NCBI GenBank assembly: GCA_001599815.1
Contig: BCIA01000006.1
Coordinates: forward strand, 436,961 to 500,960
Origin: Furcasterigmium furcatum
Lineage: Eukaryota > Ascomycota > Sordariomycetes > Glomerellales > Plectosphaerellaceae
Reading direction: 5' to 3'
DNA: 64,000 nucleotides
In this document: positions 44,421 through 56,100 of the stretch, one piece after another
How positions within the stretch are numbered: position 1 is the stretch's first letter
Layout: each line of letters starts with the position of its first letter
Notes under the pieces: generated by a model
Seen by the model: only the letters and a program-made list of their open reading frames with translations
Told to the model about the DNA's origin: nothing
Database searches by the model: none
Translations under genes and position numbers: made by a program

Positions 44421-46410
44421 ATGCTGGTGTTCAAGATAGCCGACAAGGGAGATGGACGCAGGACACTTGAGCGTTCGCTGGGTCAGGCATGCGATGCCTG
44501 CAAGCTGCGCAAGCTCAAGTGCGACAGATCGGAACCTTGCGGAGCCTGCCAGACCACACAAACGGCATGTTCCTACGAGGCGACACCGCGCCGCAGGGGT
44601 CGCCCACCAACTGCGAGGCGAGTTCGACTCGAAAAGCAGAGACTGCGGTCCACCTCAACGGCGCTTGAGACCTTTTCGCCCGCTTCGTCAAGCACAGTAA
44701 CGCCTCTGGCTTGCTCCACCAGTCCGTCCTCCGACGAGGCCGGAGAGGATAGAGTGCCAGCCTCAGTCGTCACGCCCCTTACCACCACAACAGAGCCCCA
44801 GTTCTCGTCAGAGTCAATGCAAGGGGAAGTCAGTTCAGACAGCTGCCATCTTGGGGGACTGGACTACTTGCCCCTCAATCCAGACCCGCCCGAATCATGG
44901 CAACGAGCGATGGGATACCCTTCGGACCCAGCTTCCAATGGCCATGTCACGCCGAGTCAGCCCGGCCAACTTCTCAATAGTACCCGGCAGGTAGTCACTC
45001 AGCATCCCCTATCGGCGTATACCCACTGGACGAGGGTGTTTCTCATGCGCCTCTATCCAGTTTTCCCAGTCGTCGACCCTGGCTGCTTGCTGGGCAAGCT
45101 CTCGCTCACCAGAGATGCTGTTCCGCGTAGCATGGCCAGATTCTTCGCTGCCATGTCCGCTGCCGTCATCGTCCAACTTAATCTCGATGCCGGGGGCACA
45201 TCAGAGAACGGCAATGGGAATTTGCTATCCAATGACACGAATCCGACAGATCAATTCGGGACGCGCCTCTCTCTGGCGGACAGGTATATCGCCCAGTGCG
45301 CCGCAGACCGTCAGGGTATGCTCTTCGTTGAGGATGCGGACGAGTGGACCATTCTTGAGAGTTTCTTTACTTTCTCATACTACGGCCAACTCAACAAGAG
45401 CAAACAAGCTTGGTATTATTTGCGAGAAGCCATGGGATTCGCGCTATCGTTGGGACTAGATCGCGAAGAGTCATATAATGACCCTGATCTCGAGGTCAAT
45501 GAGCGCAGACGACGCTTGTACTGGCTGTTATTTGTCACGGAGAGGTATTTCCCCAATCCTTTGACTCGTCATGTCGCTGAAACGACCTCCTGACAACCGC
45601 CAGGGCTTACTGTCTCCAGCACCGGACATCTGCAACGTTGCAAGCGTCGATCGCCCTGCCACAAATATATGACGGCTGCGACGAAGCCACTCTAGGAGGA
45701 TTTAAAAGTCTGATCATGCTCTTTATCCTTGTCGACTCGACATTCGTGGCCTCGTGGTGCACCCAGTCCATCCAAGGCAACGGTGACACCGTCTCGAAAC
45801 TTTTGACCCCAGACGCAACGGCATATGCCATGGCAATCGACGAGACGCAGAGAGCCGACATATCCGTCACGCAATGTTGGCTTCATACGCTTGCTTGGCG
45901 CCTGCGGAACCAAGCAGCGGGCACCTTGAATGCACGAAGCGGAGGCGGCGGCGCTGCAGCGAAATCACTCCGCAGCGCTGCGCGGATGCTTCTGTCTTGC
46001 TTCAGTGGCACACGACGAGATGCCATCGAGTCGCATGGCATTGGAATGGTGCGCTCAACAAGTTCTGGGGCGTTTGATACATGCAAACTGACGACGACTT
46101 CAAGGAACAAAAACTCTCCGACATTGCAGGCTTCATGTGTGACCTCCTCCCTACGTTGGAACAGAGCAATCTGACGGCGGGCACGGACTCCATCCCGAAC
46201 CTACTGCACAACTTCATGTGCTTGCTGGCGAATTTCAGGAATCAAGAGTCGCGCTATCTGGGCCCGTTGGCGGAGAGAGCGACTGTGTTGCTCATGATAC
46301 ATGGTGGTGGCCCGGTACACTACGAGCCGTGCCTTGATTCATTGGAGGCAGAAGACACTGGCGAAGACGAGGGCGAGGGGGTGTGGGCTGAAGGCTGGGA
46401 GGCTTTGTGA
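44421..46410 (+). CDS. Zn2Cys6 regulator, probable MAL/AmyR-type activator of the glucan locus
   Basis: Three exons (44421-45544, 45604-46048, 46105-46410) give 624 aa. The zinc cluster CDACKLRKLKCDRSEPCGAC uses Cys24, 27, 34, 40, 43 and 50, followed by an AT-hook-like RRRGRPP. The regulatory domain spans roughly 220-500 (YTHWTRVFLMRLYPVFPVVD, SFFTFSYYGQLNKSKQAWYY, REAMGFALSLGLDRE, RRRRLYWLLFVTER). The second junction restores SHGIGMEQKLSDIAGF. The end is acidic (DTGEDEGEGVWAEG). Cluster type, domain order and its place between permease and GH49 resemble the yeast MAL activator and Aspergillus malR arrangements. Inferred role: sugar-dependent activation of the neighbouring genes. Confidence 0.86.
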
Positions 46411-46719
46411 GAACACTCATGACCAAGAAGAATCCTTCCTGTCCACTAGCAATGGGTCTGGCGGTGCGGGCCCTTGATGGATTCCATGCCCCTGACTTGG
46501 ATTCGGTGCTTTTCCTTGTTAGGTAATTCCCCGAGGAAAGAATCCGGGGCCCCTCAATCTGGGTTGCGTTGACATTCATGGACATGGGGTAGCTCCAGAC
46601 ATGACCTCGACTCCATGACAATATAAGTACCTCTCACTTTCATCTGATGCCATCATAACCGACAACCAGACACTACTCAACTGTGGATTCGAACCATCTT
46701 TCCCTTCTAGTCTCACACG
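46411..46719. promoter_or_regulatory. Promoter region of the GH49 gene
   Basis: 309 bp upstream of the GH49 ATG. TATAA at 46622-46626 lies 94-98 bp before the start. Two CCG triplets ten bases apart occur near 46531-46546, a looser spacing than the N8 site of the GH13/permease promoter. Confidence 0.4.
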
Positions 46720-48522
46720 ATGTTGTACTATTCCTGGACCCTCCTTGGTCTTCTCGCAGCAGCCCAGCTGTCCCTCGCGGAACGTTGTGCACCGCCTGTC
46801 ACCACATGGTGGCACGACAAATCTACCGTCGATGCTGAACATCCCGCGGCCCCCGATGAAGTGCGGCGCTCGCGGCTGTTCAACGTCTCCGTCTCCGTCG
46901 CGGATCGCGACCAGTTTCATCCCTCGTTCGTCTACGAGTCCATCCCTCGCAATGGCAACGGCAAAATGTTCGATCCAGCGGAGCCGGGAATTCAATACGA
47001 TCTTGCCGATGGCGACGGAATCACAATCGAAGAAGATGCGGGTGTGAACATGGCCTGGACTCAATTTCAGCACCGCATGGACGTCGATATTCGTATTGTC
47101 ACAACAGATGGATCCGCGCTTGGCCCAGCCTCCAATGTGGTCATCCGACCTATTGACCTCGGCTTCACAGTCACAAGTCCCAGGCCTGACATGGTCCTGA
47201 TTCGTGTTCCTTTTCAGGCGTCTGGCGCTAGGTTCTCCGTCGAATTTCAAGACAGGCTTTACACGTACAGGTCTAACGGGACGGCATACGTCAACGAGGG
47301 CGGCATCGTTGTGAGCCAGGAACCCAGGGACGGTCTCTTGATATTCGCCAGCCCGCCCCTCTCGGATGACCTCATTCCTTCCAAGACATCCCCCGATGTT
47401 CAGATTATCAGTCCTGGCAGGATGACGCAAGACAGCTTCGAATCCAAGCCGACAATCATCTTCGAAGCTGGGGTTCACTGGATGGAAAAGAATGGTGTCC
47501 TCGGCAAGGATCACATCAAGCTGGACCCCAACACGCACTACGTGTACTTCCAGCCCGGCGCTTATGTCAAGGCGGCATTTGAATACACTACCAGACACTC
47601 CGACTTCCACACCGTCGGCTATGGCGTCGTCTCCGGCGAGAACTACGCCTACATGGCCAACACGATCAAGAACTACACCGCCATCAAAGACGACCGCTAC
47701 AGCCTGCGAATGTTTTGGCACCAGTCCGTCATGGACAACCAGACGTGGCACTGTATCGGGCCAACACTCAACTCGCCCCCTTTCAACACCATGGACCTCC
47801 ACCCTCTCAACCACACTCCGCACGAGGAAGACAACAAGGTCACGGCGCATATCCGCGATTACAAGCAAGTGGGCGCCTACTACTTCCAGACCGACGGCAC
47901 GCAAATGTACGACGGCTCCGTGCGCGACGTCTTCTGGCACGTGAACGACGACGCCATCAAGCTCTACCACTCAGGGGCACAGCTGCACGGTCTCACCATC
48001 TGGAAGGCCCGGAACAACGCCATCATCCAGATGGGCTGGAAACCGCGAAACGTGAGCTCGGTCTCCGTGAGCAAGGTCCGAATCATCCACAACCGCTGGC
48101 TCCAGCCGAATGCGTACGTTCCGTCAGCCATTTTCGGGGCGTCGCCCTTTTACGCCGAGCCCAAGGTGATCGATACGATGCGGACCATGTCCCTGGACAT
48201 TCGAGATGTGGTATGCGAGGGGATCTGCGCGGCTCTCATGACTATAGCACCGCTGCAGAACCTCGACCTTCGCATCTCCGATGTTCACTTCGAGAGGCTG
48301 CATGACGACGGGGACCTTCGACTCGGCCGAAGCGTTGTTGGGATGAATGCTGGAAAAGACATGGATAACTACACGCCAGGGCAAGAAAAGTTGACATTGG
48401 GCATCCACATCACGAATTGGACTATCGGAAGCCAAAAGGTCGATGCAGATAACGCGGGGGAGGAGGGGTTAGGTCAGCTGAAGATCAATCCCATGTATGA
48501 TGGAGACTGGAGCATTGAGTAG
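46720..48522 (+). CDS. GH49 dextranase/isopullulanase, secreted
   Basis: One exon, 600 aa, starting with signal peptide MLYYSWTLLGLLAAAQLSLA. The N-terminal beta-sandwich domain carries TWWHD (29-33), SFVYESIPRNGNGKMF (69-84) and NMAWTQFQHRMDVDI; the beta-helix catalytic domain begins about residue 240. The GH49 active-site aspartates are visible: Asp392 in YYFQTDG and Asp410/Asp411 in VFWHVNDDAIKLYHSG. The sequence follows fungal dextranases and isopullulanases from end to end. Known activities: endo-hydrolysis of alpha-1,6 bonds in dextran, or release of isopanose from pullulan. It is the only extracellular enzyme of the locus and would supply alpha-1,6-containing oligosaccharides to the permease. 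Many NxS/T sequons. Confidence 0.92.
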   Translation: MLYYSWTLLGLLAAAQLSLAERCAPPVTTWWHDKSTVDAEHPAAPDEVRRSRLFNVSVSVADRDQFHPSFVYESIPRNGNGKMFDPAEPGIQYDLADGDGITIEEDAGVNMAWTQFQHRMDVDIRIVTTDGSALGPASNVVIRPIDLGFTVTSPRPDMVLIRVPFQASGARFSVEFQDRLYTYRSNGTAYVNEGGIVVSQEPRDGLLIFASPPLSDDLIPSKTSPDVQIISPGRMTQDSFESKPTIIFEAGVHWMEKNGVLGKDHIKLDPNTHYVYFQPGAYVKAAFEYTTRHSDFHTVGYGVVSGENYAYMANTIKNYTAIKDDRYSLRMFWHQSVMDNQTWHCIGPTLNSPPFNTMDLHPLNHTPHEEDNKVTAHIRDYKQVGAYYFQTDGTQMYDGSVRDVFWHVNDDAIKLYHSGAQLHGLTIWKARNNAIIQMGWKPRNVSSVSVSKVRIIHNRWLQPNAYVPSAIFGASPFYAEPKVIDTMRTMSLDIRDVVCEGICAALMTIAPLQNLDLRISDVHFERLHDDGDLRLGRSVVGMNAGKDMDNYTPGQEKLTLGIHITNWTIGSQKVDADNAGEEGLGQLKINPMYDGDWSIE

Positions 48523-48991
48523 ACGTACTGTAAATAATCCTACCTACTTCAACTCCCTGTAGACTAGAAAACGCCCTCAACAGCGTTCAAGTCCACTATG
48601 AAGTAGGCAAAAAGAGAAGAAGTCCGAACTGATTCCTTCTCAAGCTGTTTGTTCGCGTCCTACTAGACTCCAAGCACCCCCAAGGAAACACTTTCACGCA
48701 CTGGGCGGCCTTTCGAGAGGGGCTAGCGGAAAGATTAATCATGTCACTCGAATCCGAGGAACAGCCTATTGAAGTAAACTCTGATTGAATAGTTGTTTGG
48801 TGCCATGAAGATGACCATCTGACGAGAATTTGCGCAGTCGTCGATATTGGTAAAGACATAGGGGCTCCCGAGGTCCCTGCAAGCCGATATCTGGGCTCGG
48901 AGAGAGCCACTTCGCGAGCATCGAGGCAATATGACCCCAACCGATTGTTCCACCAGATACCTTCGGCATGCAGACGTTGTTCTGTTCCTGA
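48523..48991. other. Intergenic with a permease exon relic
   Basis: 3' flank of the GH49 gene. The only recognisable content is the amino-acid-permease fragment at 48626-48704. Confidence 0.4.
48626..48704 (+). pseudogene. Relic copy of an amino-acid-permease exon
   Basis: The stretch closely resembles the intron-7/exon-8 boundary of the permease at 36463-36543. Both have GAACT(A/G)ATTCCTTCTCAAG directly before the exon; the exon-like part here reads LFVRVLLDSKHPQG then NTFTHWA, against LFVRILRDSEHLQKNTFTHWA in the intact gene. No other permease exon is nearby. It is therefore a stray, probably non-functional fragment of a paralogue or a duplication. Confidence 0.6.
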
Positions 48992-49168
48992 TTACCACCG
49001 CCGTCTGCCGCCCATCCTGGGGCCGCCCATTCGGGGCCCAGGACCATACATAACCGGGCCACCCACAACTCTGACGGGGCGCCGGGGGCCCATGACGACG
49101 GGCCGAGGTGCATACATGACGGGTTGGGGGGCGACGACTACCGTGCGTCGGCGGGGTGGAAGGCACAT
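48992..49168 (-). CDS. Small Arg/Pro/Gly-rich protein, 58 aa
   Basis: The ATG at 49168 opens a 58-residue frame: MCLPPRRRTVVVAPQPVMYA, then repeats of (P/R)VVMGPRR and GGPVMYGPG, ending in GPRMGGPRMGGRRRW. It is highly basic, low in complexity and has a single Cys. Short fungal proteins beginning with MC and continuing with Arg- and Pro/Val-rich repeats exist, but I know no function. The frame extends upstream of the ATG to 49342, but that part looks non-coding. It could be chance. Confidence 0.4.
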   Translation of the reverse strand: MCLPPRRRTVVVAPQPVMYAPRPVVMGPRRPVRVVGGPVMYGPGPRMGGPRMGGRRRW

Positions 49169-50105
49169 TGGTGTTGGACTTTGAGATGTGTGCTTGAGTG
49201 CGTCCGATTCTGGTGCGGTGACCGAGGATTGAAGGTAGAACTGCGTATTTTGTAGCTTGGATAGAAGTGTCAACGGATGACGCAGATGATCAGAATGGAG
49301 ATTTTCAGCCGGTGAGGGGTCCTTAGGGAGGTTTAAATACACAGCTCGGCCTGGTATTCCTCTTCCGTATCATTGATTCGATACCGGCCGGGCCGACGTT
49401 GCTGAGATGGAAGCGCAGGGCAAGGTTTGCCCATCATTGCAACAGGGCGACGCCACATCCAGTCGACAGTCGCCGCAAAGCTCTTAGCGTCTGGCCGGTT
49501 GGTGGCTACTACCAGAACCACACCATACGTCTCTGTGGGCCGGGGGACCGGCCTCCCCACATGGCTGGCCTTGGGGTATGGCTAGTACTGATGCGTCAGT
49601 GCTGTGAAGCGCGCTATTGTGTCCGAGGGATGAATCGCTCTGAACGACTCGACAGCTGAGGGCACGACAGACGTTGGTCCGCTTGGCGGGTGCACGTGGT
49701 CTGCAACCTCGGCACCGCAACATCCAGGAACAGGAGCCCCTGCTGGCGTCTTCTTCAGGTTCGCGAGAGTTGACTTTCGGGCGAAGGTCGGCGAAGACAG
49801 ATTGAGGATTTGGTTTTGTTAGATCGATCTTACTTGTGTCCTCCTTCTTCCAGACAGTATCAGTATATATGTCGAGATCCAATTGATTGTTTCTCTTGTT
49901 AGTGCATGTAGTCATGGGCGGGAAACAAGCGGACTCTCGAAACTATTAGATATTAGGGCGAAATGCACTTAATTACTCTCAGTTGCTGTTGCTTCTTCAT
50001 GGAGACAACAGATATTCTCATCCAAATCGCCGTGAAATGCCCCTCGACAAAAGAAAGAGAATCCCAAACATAAGGAAACGCTATGGTACTTCTGATAAAG
50101 CCCTA
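49169..50105. other. Intergenic, about 0.9 kb
   Basis: Upstream of the small protein and 3' flank of the giant gene. A 143-codon minus-strand frame (49484-49915) has no domain and is not called. Nothing else is recognised. Confidence 0.4.
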
Positions 50106-53100
50106 CTATAAACTAATACCGAGAATCTGACACTTCCCGTTCACACACGTCAGGGGCAAGACGCAGGGAACGATGCCGAGCAGGCCGCCGCACTGGGTGC
50201 CCGAGCCACCCGAGCTTGCAGTCGAAGCCACACAGACGGAATTGCTGCACGTCTGGCCGCTGGTGCATGTCTTCCCCCCGCACGTTACGCCCTGAGAGCT
50301 GCTGCCCTGCGAGTTGCTGCCCTGCGAGTTGCTGCCCTGCGAGTTGCTGCCCTGCGAGTTGCTGCCCTGCGAGTTGCTGCCCTGGCTATTATTGTTCTCG
50401 CCCTGGTCGTTTTGCGATCCTGAAGAGGAGCTTCTCGTCGCTGTTGCAGCTGCAACAATCGTGTTTGCTATGTTGGCAGCTGTGCTCTGGACAGCAGCGG
50501 CGGCAGGTGTAGTTTGGACGGCGGCCGCGGTGGTTGCTGGCCTGATCGATGTTTGTGCGGCAGCCGCTGTAGTAGTTGGCACAAGCTGAGCCGTTGTTGT
50601 TTGGACTGCCGCGGCGGTGGTGGTTGGCCTGGTCGATGTTTGTGCGGCAGCTGCTGTAGTAGTTGGGACAAGCGGAGCGGTTGTCGTCGGTACTGCTGCT
50701 GCGGTGGTAGTCGGCCGGGACGTTGTTGTCGGGACTGCGGCGGCGCTTGTGGTAGATGCCAGACGCTCCGCCGACGTTCCCGCGCCAGCAGCCGTGGTCG
50801 TCGTCGGGCGTGTGGTTGGCGCCGTTGATGGCTGAGTAGTTGACGCCGCTGGCTGAGTTGTCGCCGCCGGCTGGGTGCTCGTCGTCGGGAGGGCAGTGGT
50901 CGACGTACCCGAGGGCGTGGCGGCTGCGGCTTGGACACCCTGTGTCGTGGTCGGGCGGCTGGTCGTGACCCCGGACGTTGTAGCCGCAGCCGCACTGGTC
51001 GTGGTCGCAACTCCAGGACTCGTAATAGGCGCCGCAGACGTCGTCGTGGTGACACCGGGAGTCGTAACTGGAGATGGTGCGGTCGTGGTCGTGGTGCCCT
51101 GTCCAGGGGCAACGCAGGCGCCATTTCGACACACTGTGCCAAACAGACAGATGTTGAGTAGTCTACCGCAGTTTAAGCTGTCGTTAAGAAGATCCAGAAC
51201 GCTGCCTGCTGTAGTAGTTGTGCCGGCTGCAGCTATCGTTGTCGTGGGTGCTGACGTCGTGGGTGGGCGCGTCGTCGTCGTGGGTGCGGCGGCTTGAGGA
51301 GCCGAGGTGGTTGCAACGGTGGTTCCAGGCTGAGCAACAGCTTGGCTTGTAGTCGTGGTTGTCCCGGGCTGAGCAGCAGGCTGGGTCGTCGTGGTTGTTC
51401 CCGGCTGCGCAGCGCTCTGGGCCGTGGTGGTCGCCACGCAGACACCATTCTGGCAAATTTGGGTTCCTAGGCAGACGTTGCCCACACGACCGCAGTTGAG
51501 ACGGTCAGCGAGGAAATCGACCGCTGCGAGACCAGCCGCTGTGGTCGTGGTGCCTCCCAGAGTTGTCGTCAGGAGGGTGGTGGGCGGTCGTGTAGTTGTC
51601 GGCGCAGCTTGAGCTGTAGACGTGGTCGTTGCTGCCGGAGAAACACAGGCACCGTTGCGACAGACTTGTCCGAAGAGACAGATATTGAGAAGCCTGCCAC
51701 AGTTGAGGCTGTCATTCAGCAGATCAATGCCTAAAAGGCCGGCGCCGGCTGACGTGGTGGCTCCGGGCGTCAGGGTGACAAGAGTAGTTGTGGGAAGACC
51801 GCTAACGCCTGCCACAGTGCTTGTGGGCGCCAAAGTGGGAAGAGTGGTTGTTGGGAGGCCGGCTACTGCCGGGGTCAAGGGAGAAGTAGTCGTCGTCGGC
51901 TGTGGGAGAGCCGTCGTCGTAACGGGAGTGGTGGCTGCAGGCGATGTGCACTGTCCGTTGCGGCAGACCTGGCCAAAGAGACAGATGTTGAGGAGCCTTC
52001 CACAGTTCAAACTGTCATTCAACAAGTCGATTATGTTGCCTTCAGGGCCAACTGTCGTGCTGGCCGGCGCCGAGGTGGTGGCGGCACCCTGTGCCGTCGT
52101 CGTGGGAACCATTGTCGGCGAACTCGGGGACGTGGTTGTGGTTGATCCAGGCGAGACACATTGCCCGTTGCGGCAAACTTGGCCGAAGAGGCAGATATTG
52201 AGAAGCCTTCCGCAGTTGAGGCTATCATTGAGCAAGTCAACAAGGCCGCTGAGACCCGCTGAGGTGGTTGCAGGTAGCAGCGCGGTCGTCGTTGGGATCT
52301 GAAGGCTCAGTGAAGCGGTTGTGGTTGCTGACGGAGAGACGCACTGCCCATTGCGGCAGACTTGGCCGAACAGACAGATATTGAGGAGGCGCCCGCAGTT
52401 CAGGGAATCGTTCAGCAAGTCGATGATGCTTGTCGCAGAAGGAAGCGCGGCAGCAACGCTGGAAGCCAAGCTTGTAGCGTTGACCCCAACGATGCCGGTA
52501 CCAGCAGCTCCTCCGTTGTCGATACACTCGCCGCCCCGGCAAATAAGTGTTCCGGAACACACGTTTCCGAGGCGGCCGCAGTTGAGGCTGTCCGTCAAAA
52601 GATCGCGCGTTCCAGACAGGAGGCCACCCGTGTTGAGGAGAGTGCTCCCCGCGCCAGTTCCAAGCAAACTATCCAGTACTCCCGTGCTGACTGAGCCATT
52701 GGTGCCATTCTGAAGGCTGCCAACAAGATTCGGGAGTAATCCGCCCCCGGCGGCCGTGCCGTTGCCGAGAATGCCCGTGATGATGGTCGGCACCAGTGTG
52801 CTGACATTCCCGCTGTTCAGGCCGTCGAGTAGTTGAGGTAGGAGAGCTTCGATGCCAGTCGTTGAGCCGTTGATGGCGGCCGATGTGTTACTGCTTCCTG
52901 TGAGGCCGCTTGTCGCGTTTGTCACAGCGGCCGTGGGATCTCCAGTCGCACCTCCGATAACAGGACCTCCCAAAAGCCCATCAATAAGGCCTGGGATGAC
53001 CGCCGGCGCGTTTCCTGAGCCCACATTGTGAAGAAAGTCCGGGATAATCCCGCTGCTGTTCACTGTCCCGTTGCCCAGAAGCCCATTGATGAGCGAAGGG

Positions 53101-56100
53101 ATGATGTTGGTCACATTGCCGTTCGCAACGTTTTCGAGGAGATCCGGGATGAGGCCATTGCCCGTCTGGCTCGAAACAGCCCCAGATGTGTTCGTTCCAA
53201 TCGCTCCAGGGCCCAACAGATCGTTTATGAGCCCTGATACAGCGCTGCTGATATTTGACGGACCGAGATTCCCAACCAAATCTGAAACGTTGAGCCCTGA
53301 GCCAGAAGTGCCATTGAGAATGCCGTTGATCAGGGCCGGGATTGTTTGGGTTACGTTTCCAATTCCCAGGCTGTCCAGCGCTTCCGAGACTGAAGGCGTG
53401 GTGACGGTGACATTGGGACCAAGTGCCACGATGTCTGGGAGAACGCCGCCGATTCCACCCGCTCCCGTTCCAGTTCCAATGAGGCTGCTTGTGAGATTCT
53501 GAAGCGTACCTCCGGCGCCAATGACACCTCCTGTCACTCCAGTAGTCCCGTTACCCAAAATTTCACCGATGAGCGCTGGTAGAGAACTGTTGCTTGAGCC
53601 CGAAGCAATCTCGCCGAGAAGGTCAGGCAGTTCAAGGCCGTTGTTCGTCGCATTTCCGAGTAAACCACCAACAATCAACGGGAGCGTACCGTTTGGACCA
53701 ACTAAACCATCGACGAGCGCTGGGATGGACGGCCCAAGATCTCCGACGGAGACGTTCGCAACCAGACCAGGCAATATGCCTTGACTGTCACCTCCAGTCG
53801 TCGAATTGCCAAGGAGAGTCCCCGATAGGATGGGAAGCACTTCGTCTATGAGCCTGGTGGGATCGACGAGGTTTGTAGTGTTGGCGATTGCGCCCGGGAT
53901 ATTGCTGACATCACTGGGTATGATTGAGCTGTTTCCACTGCCCAATGCCCCGTTGATAAGCGCAGGAAGGTTGTCGATAATGCTCGAGTTGAAGCCGGCC
54001 GTTCCATTCCCCAAGGCCCCCCCGATCGAGGCAGGGAGCGTGTTGACGATGTCTGGTATGAGGGTATCGGTTCCATTGCTGATGGCGCCTGTGATAAGCC
54101 CTGGCAGGCTGCTCACAATTTCTGGAATCAAATTGGCGGCACTACCCGTGATGTTTCCAAGGGAACCCCCGATAACCGACGGAAGATTGTTCACATTCTC
54201 AGGCAAGAGAGTGTTGGTGCCGTTGTTCAAACTGCCTGTGATGAGTCCTGGTAGATTGTTGATAATTTCAGGCACAAGACCAGCAGCATTACCAGTCATG
54301 TTCCCCAAGGCATCTCCAACAGTAATCGGTAAATTGTTGACGGTGTCTGGAATGAGTGTACCGGCGCCACTCTCCAAAGCTCCGTTCACCAGCCCCGGGA
54401 GGTTGCTGATGATTTCCGGCACCAGAGCGGCCGCATTACCCGTCACGTTCGCAAGAGAGGCTCCGATGGTGCCCGGCAGCGTATTGATGGCGTCCGGTAA
54501 AAGCGTGCCGACTGAACCGTTTGTGAGGGCTCCGTTCACCAAGGCCGGGAGACTGTCGATGATTTCTTGAGGCAGTGCAGTTGTGCCATTGAGGGCTCCG
54601 CCAATCGTGCCCGGGAGTGTGTTTATAGCGTCTGGAATGACCAGATTCGTGCTGTTACTCAGAGCGCCGTTCACCAGAGCGGGTAAGTTGTTGATGATTT
54701 CCGGTATCAAGTTGGCCGCGCCGCCGAGGGCTTCTCCTATGACACCGGGCAAGTTGTTGACGGTCTCTGGTATCACGACGGAACTGCTGCCGTTGAGAGC
54801 GCCGTTGATGAGGGCGGGGAGGTTGTTTATAATCTCCGGAACGGGCAGGCCTTGGCCACCAGCCGTGACATTGCTCAGAGAAGAGCCAATGTTTGTGGGA
54901 AGATTGTTCAAGTTCTCCGGAAGCAAAGTGTTTGTACCGTTGCTAATGGCGTCGTTGATAAGGCCGGGAAGATTACTGAGGAGATCTGGGAGAGGTAAAG
55001 CCGAGCCAGGAAGGGTCCCATTGGTGAGAGACCCTCCGATGACCGCCGGAAGATTGTTGACAGCCTCTGGGATCAGAGACCCAGACCCACTGCCAGAGCC
55101 AGCACCTGGGGTATCTCCAGTGCCCAGGGCCTCCCCGATGAGTCCTGGGAGGTTCGTCGAGAGGCCTGGGATGGAAGCACCCCCCGTGTTCGTCAGGTTG
55201 GTCAAGACACCATCAATCAGCTCCGGCAAAGTTGAGATCAAGCCGGGAGCAAGCTCGCTCGCATCGAGGCCCGTTGCATTCACCAACGCGCCGGAGACGA
55301 TTCCAGGTAGATTATTGATGACACCAGGGAGTACTGAGCCTGGGCTTGTTGCGTTCGGAGTTTGGCTGATGATGTCCGGTAGGTTCCCGATGACAATGGG
55401 GATGATCGTGGCGGGGTCGACATTTGTTATGTTCGCCAAAGCTCCCTCGATCACACCTGGTAGGTTTCCAATAATTCCCTCGACAATGCCCGGATCGAGG
55501 CCCGCAGACTCCCCGCCCAGAGTGGCGTTCACGAGACTCGGTAAGCTGCTCACGATGTCTGGGATCAAGGCGCTGCCAGTCGAGCCGTTACTGAGAGCAC
55601 CACTGATAACACCCGGGATTTCGTTGATGATTCCAGGAAGAAGAGTCCCGACGCTGCTCCCAAGCTCCGATGTATCGTTCAAGGCGCCATTAACGATATC
55701 AGGAAGATTGTTCACGATTCCGGGAATCAGAGAACCGGCGGCTCCCCCGGCCCCTATTGTGTCGTTAAGGACACCCGGAATCTCGTTGATGACTCCGGGT
55801 AAAATGGTTCCCAAGCCCGACTGATTACCAGCAGCCCCGTTCACAATTCCCGGAAGATTGTTGATGAGGTCGGGGATGACGCTCGGCCCGGAGGTGTTGT
55901 TCAGCTCACTCCCCAGGACCCCCGGAAGTTCATTGATGACACCGGGAAGAATGTTCTCGCCGCCAGAGCCTGGGCCTGTCTGATTGCCCAAAGCCCCATT
56001 GACGATCCCTGGCAAGTTGTTGACGATATCAGGGATGGCTGCGTTGCTTTCGTTTCCGGCTCCGAGAGCGTCCCCGATGACACCGGGAAGATTGTTGAGC

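Noticed and set aside
46576..47970. 464-codon minus-strand frame
   Set aside because: Antisense shadow of the GH49 gene, whose forward translation matches a known family throughout.
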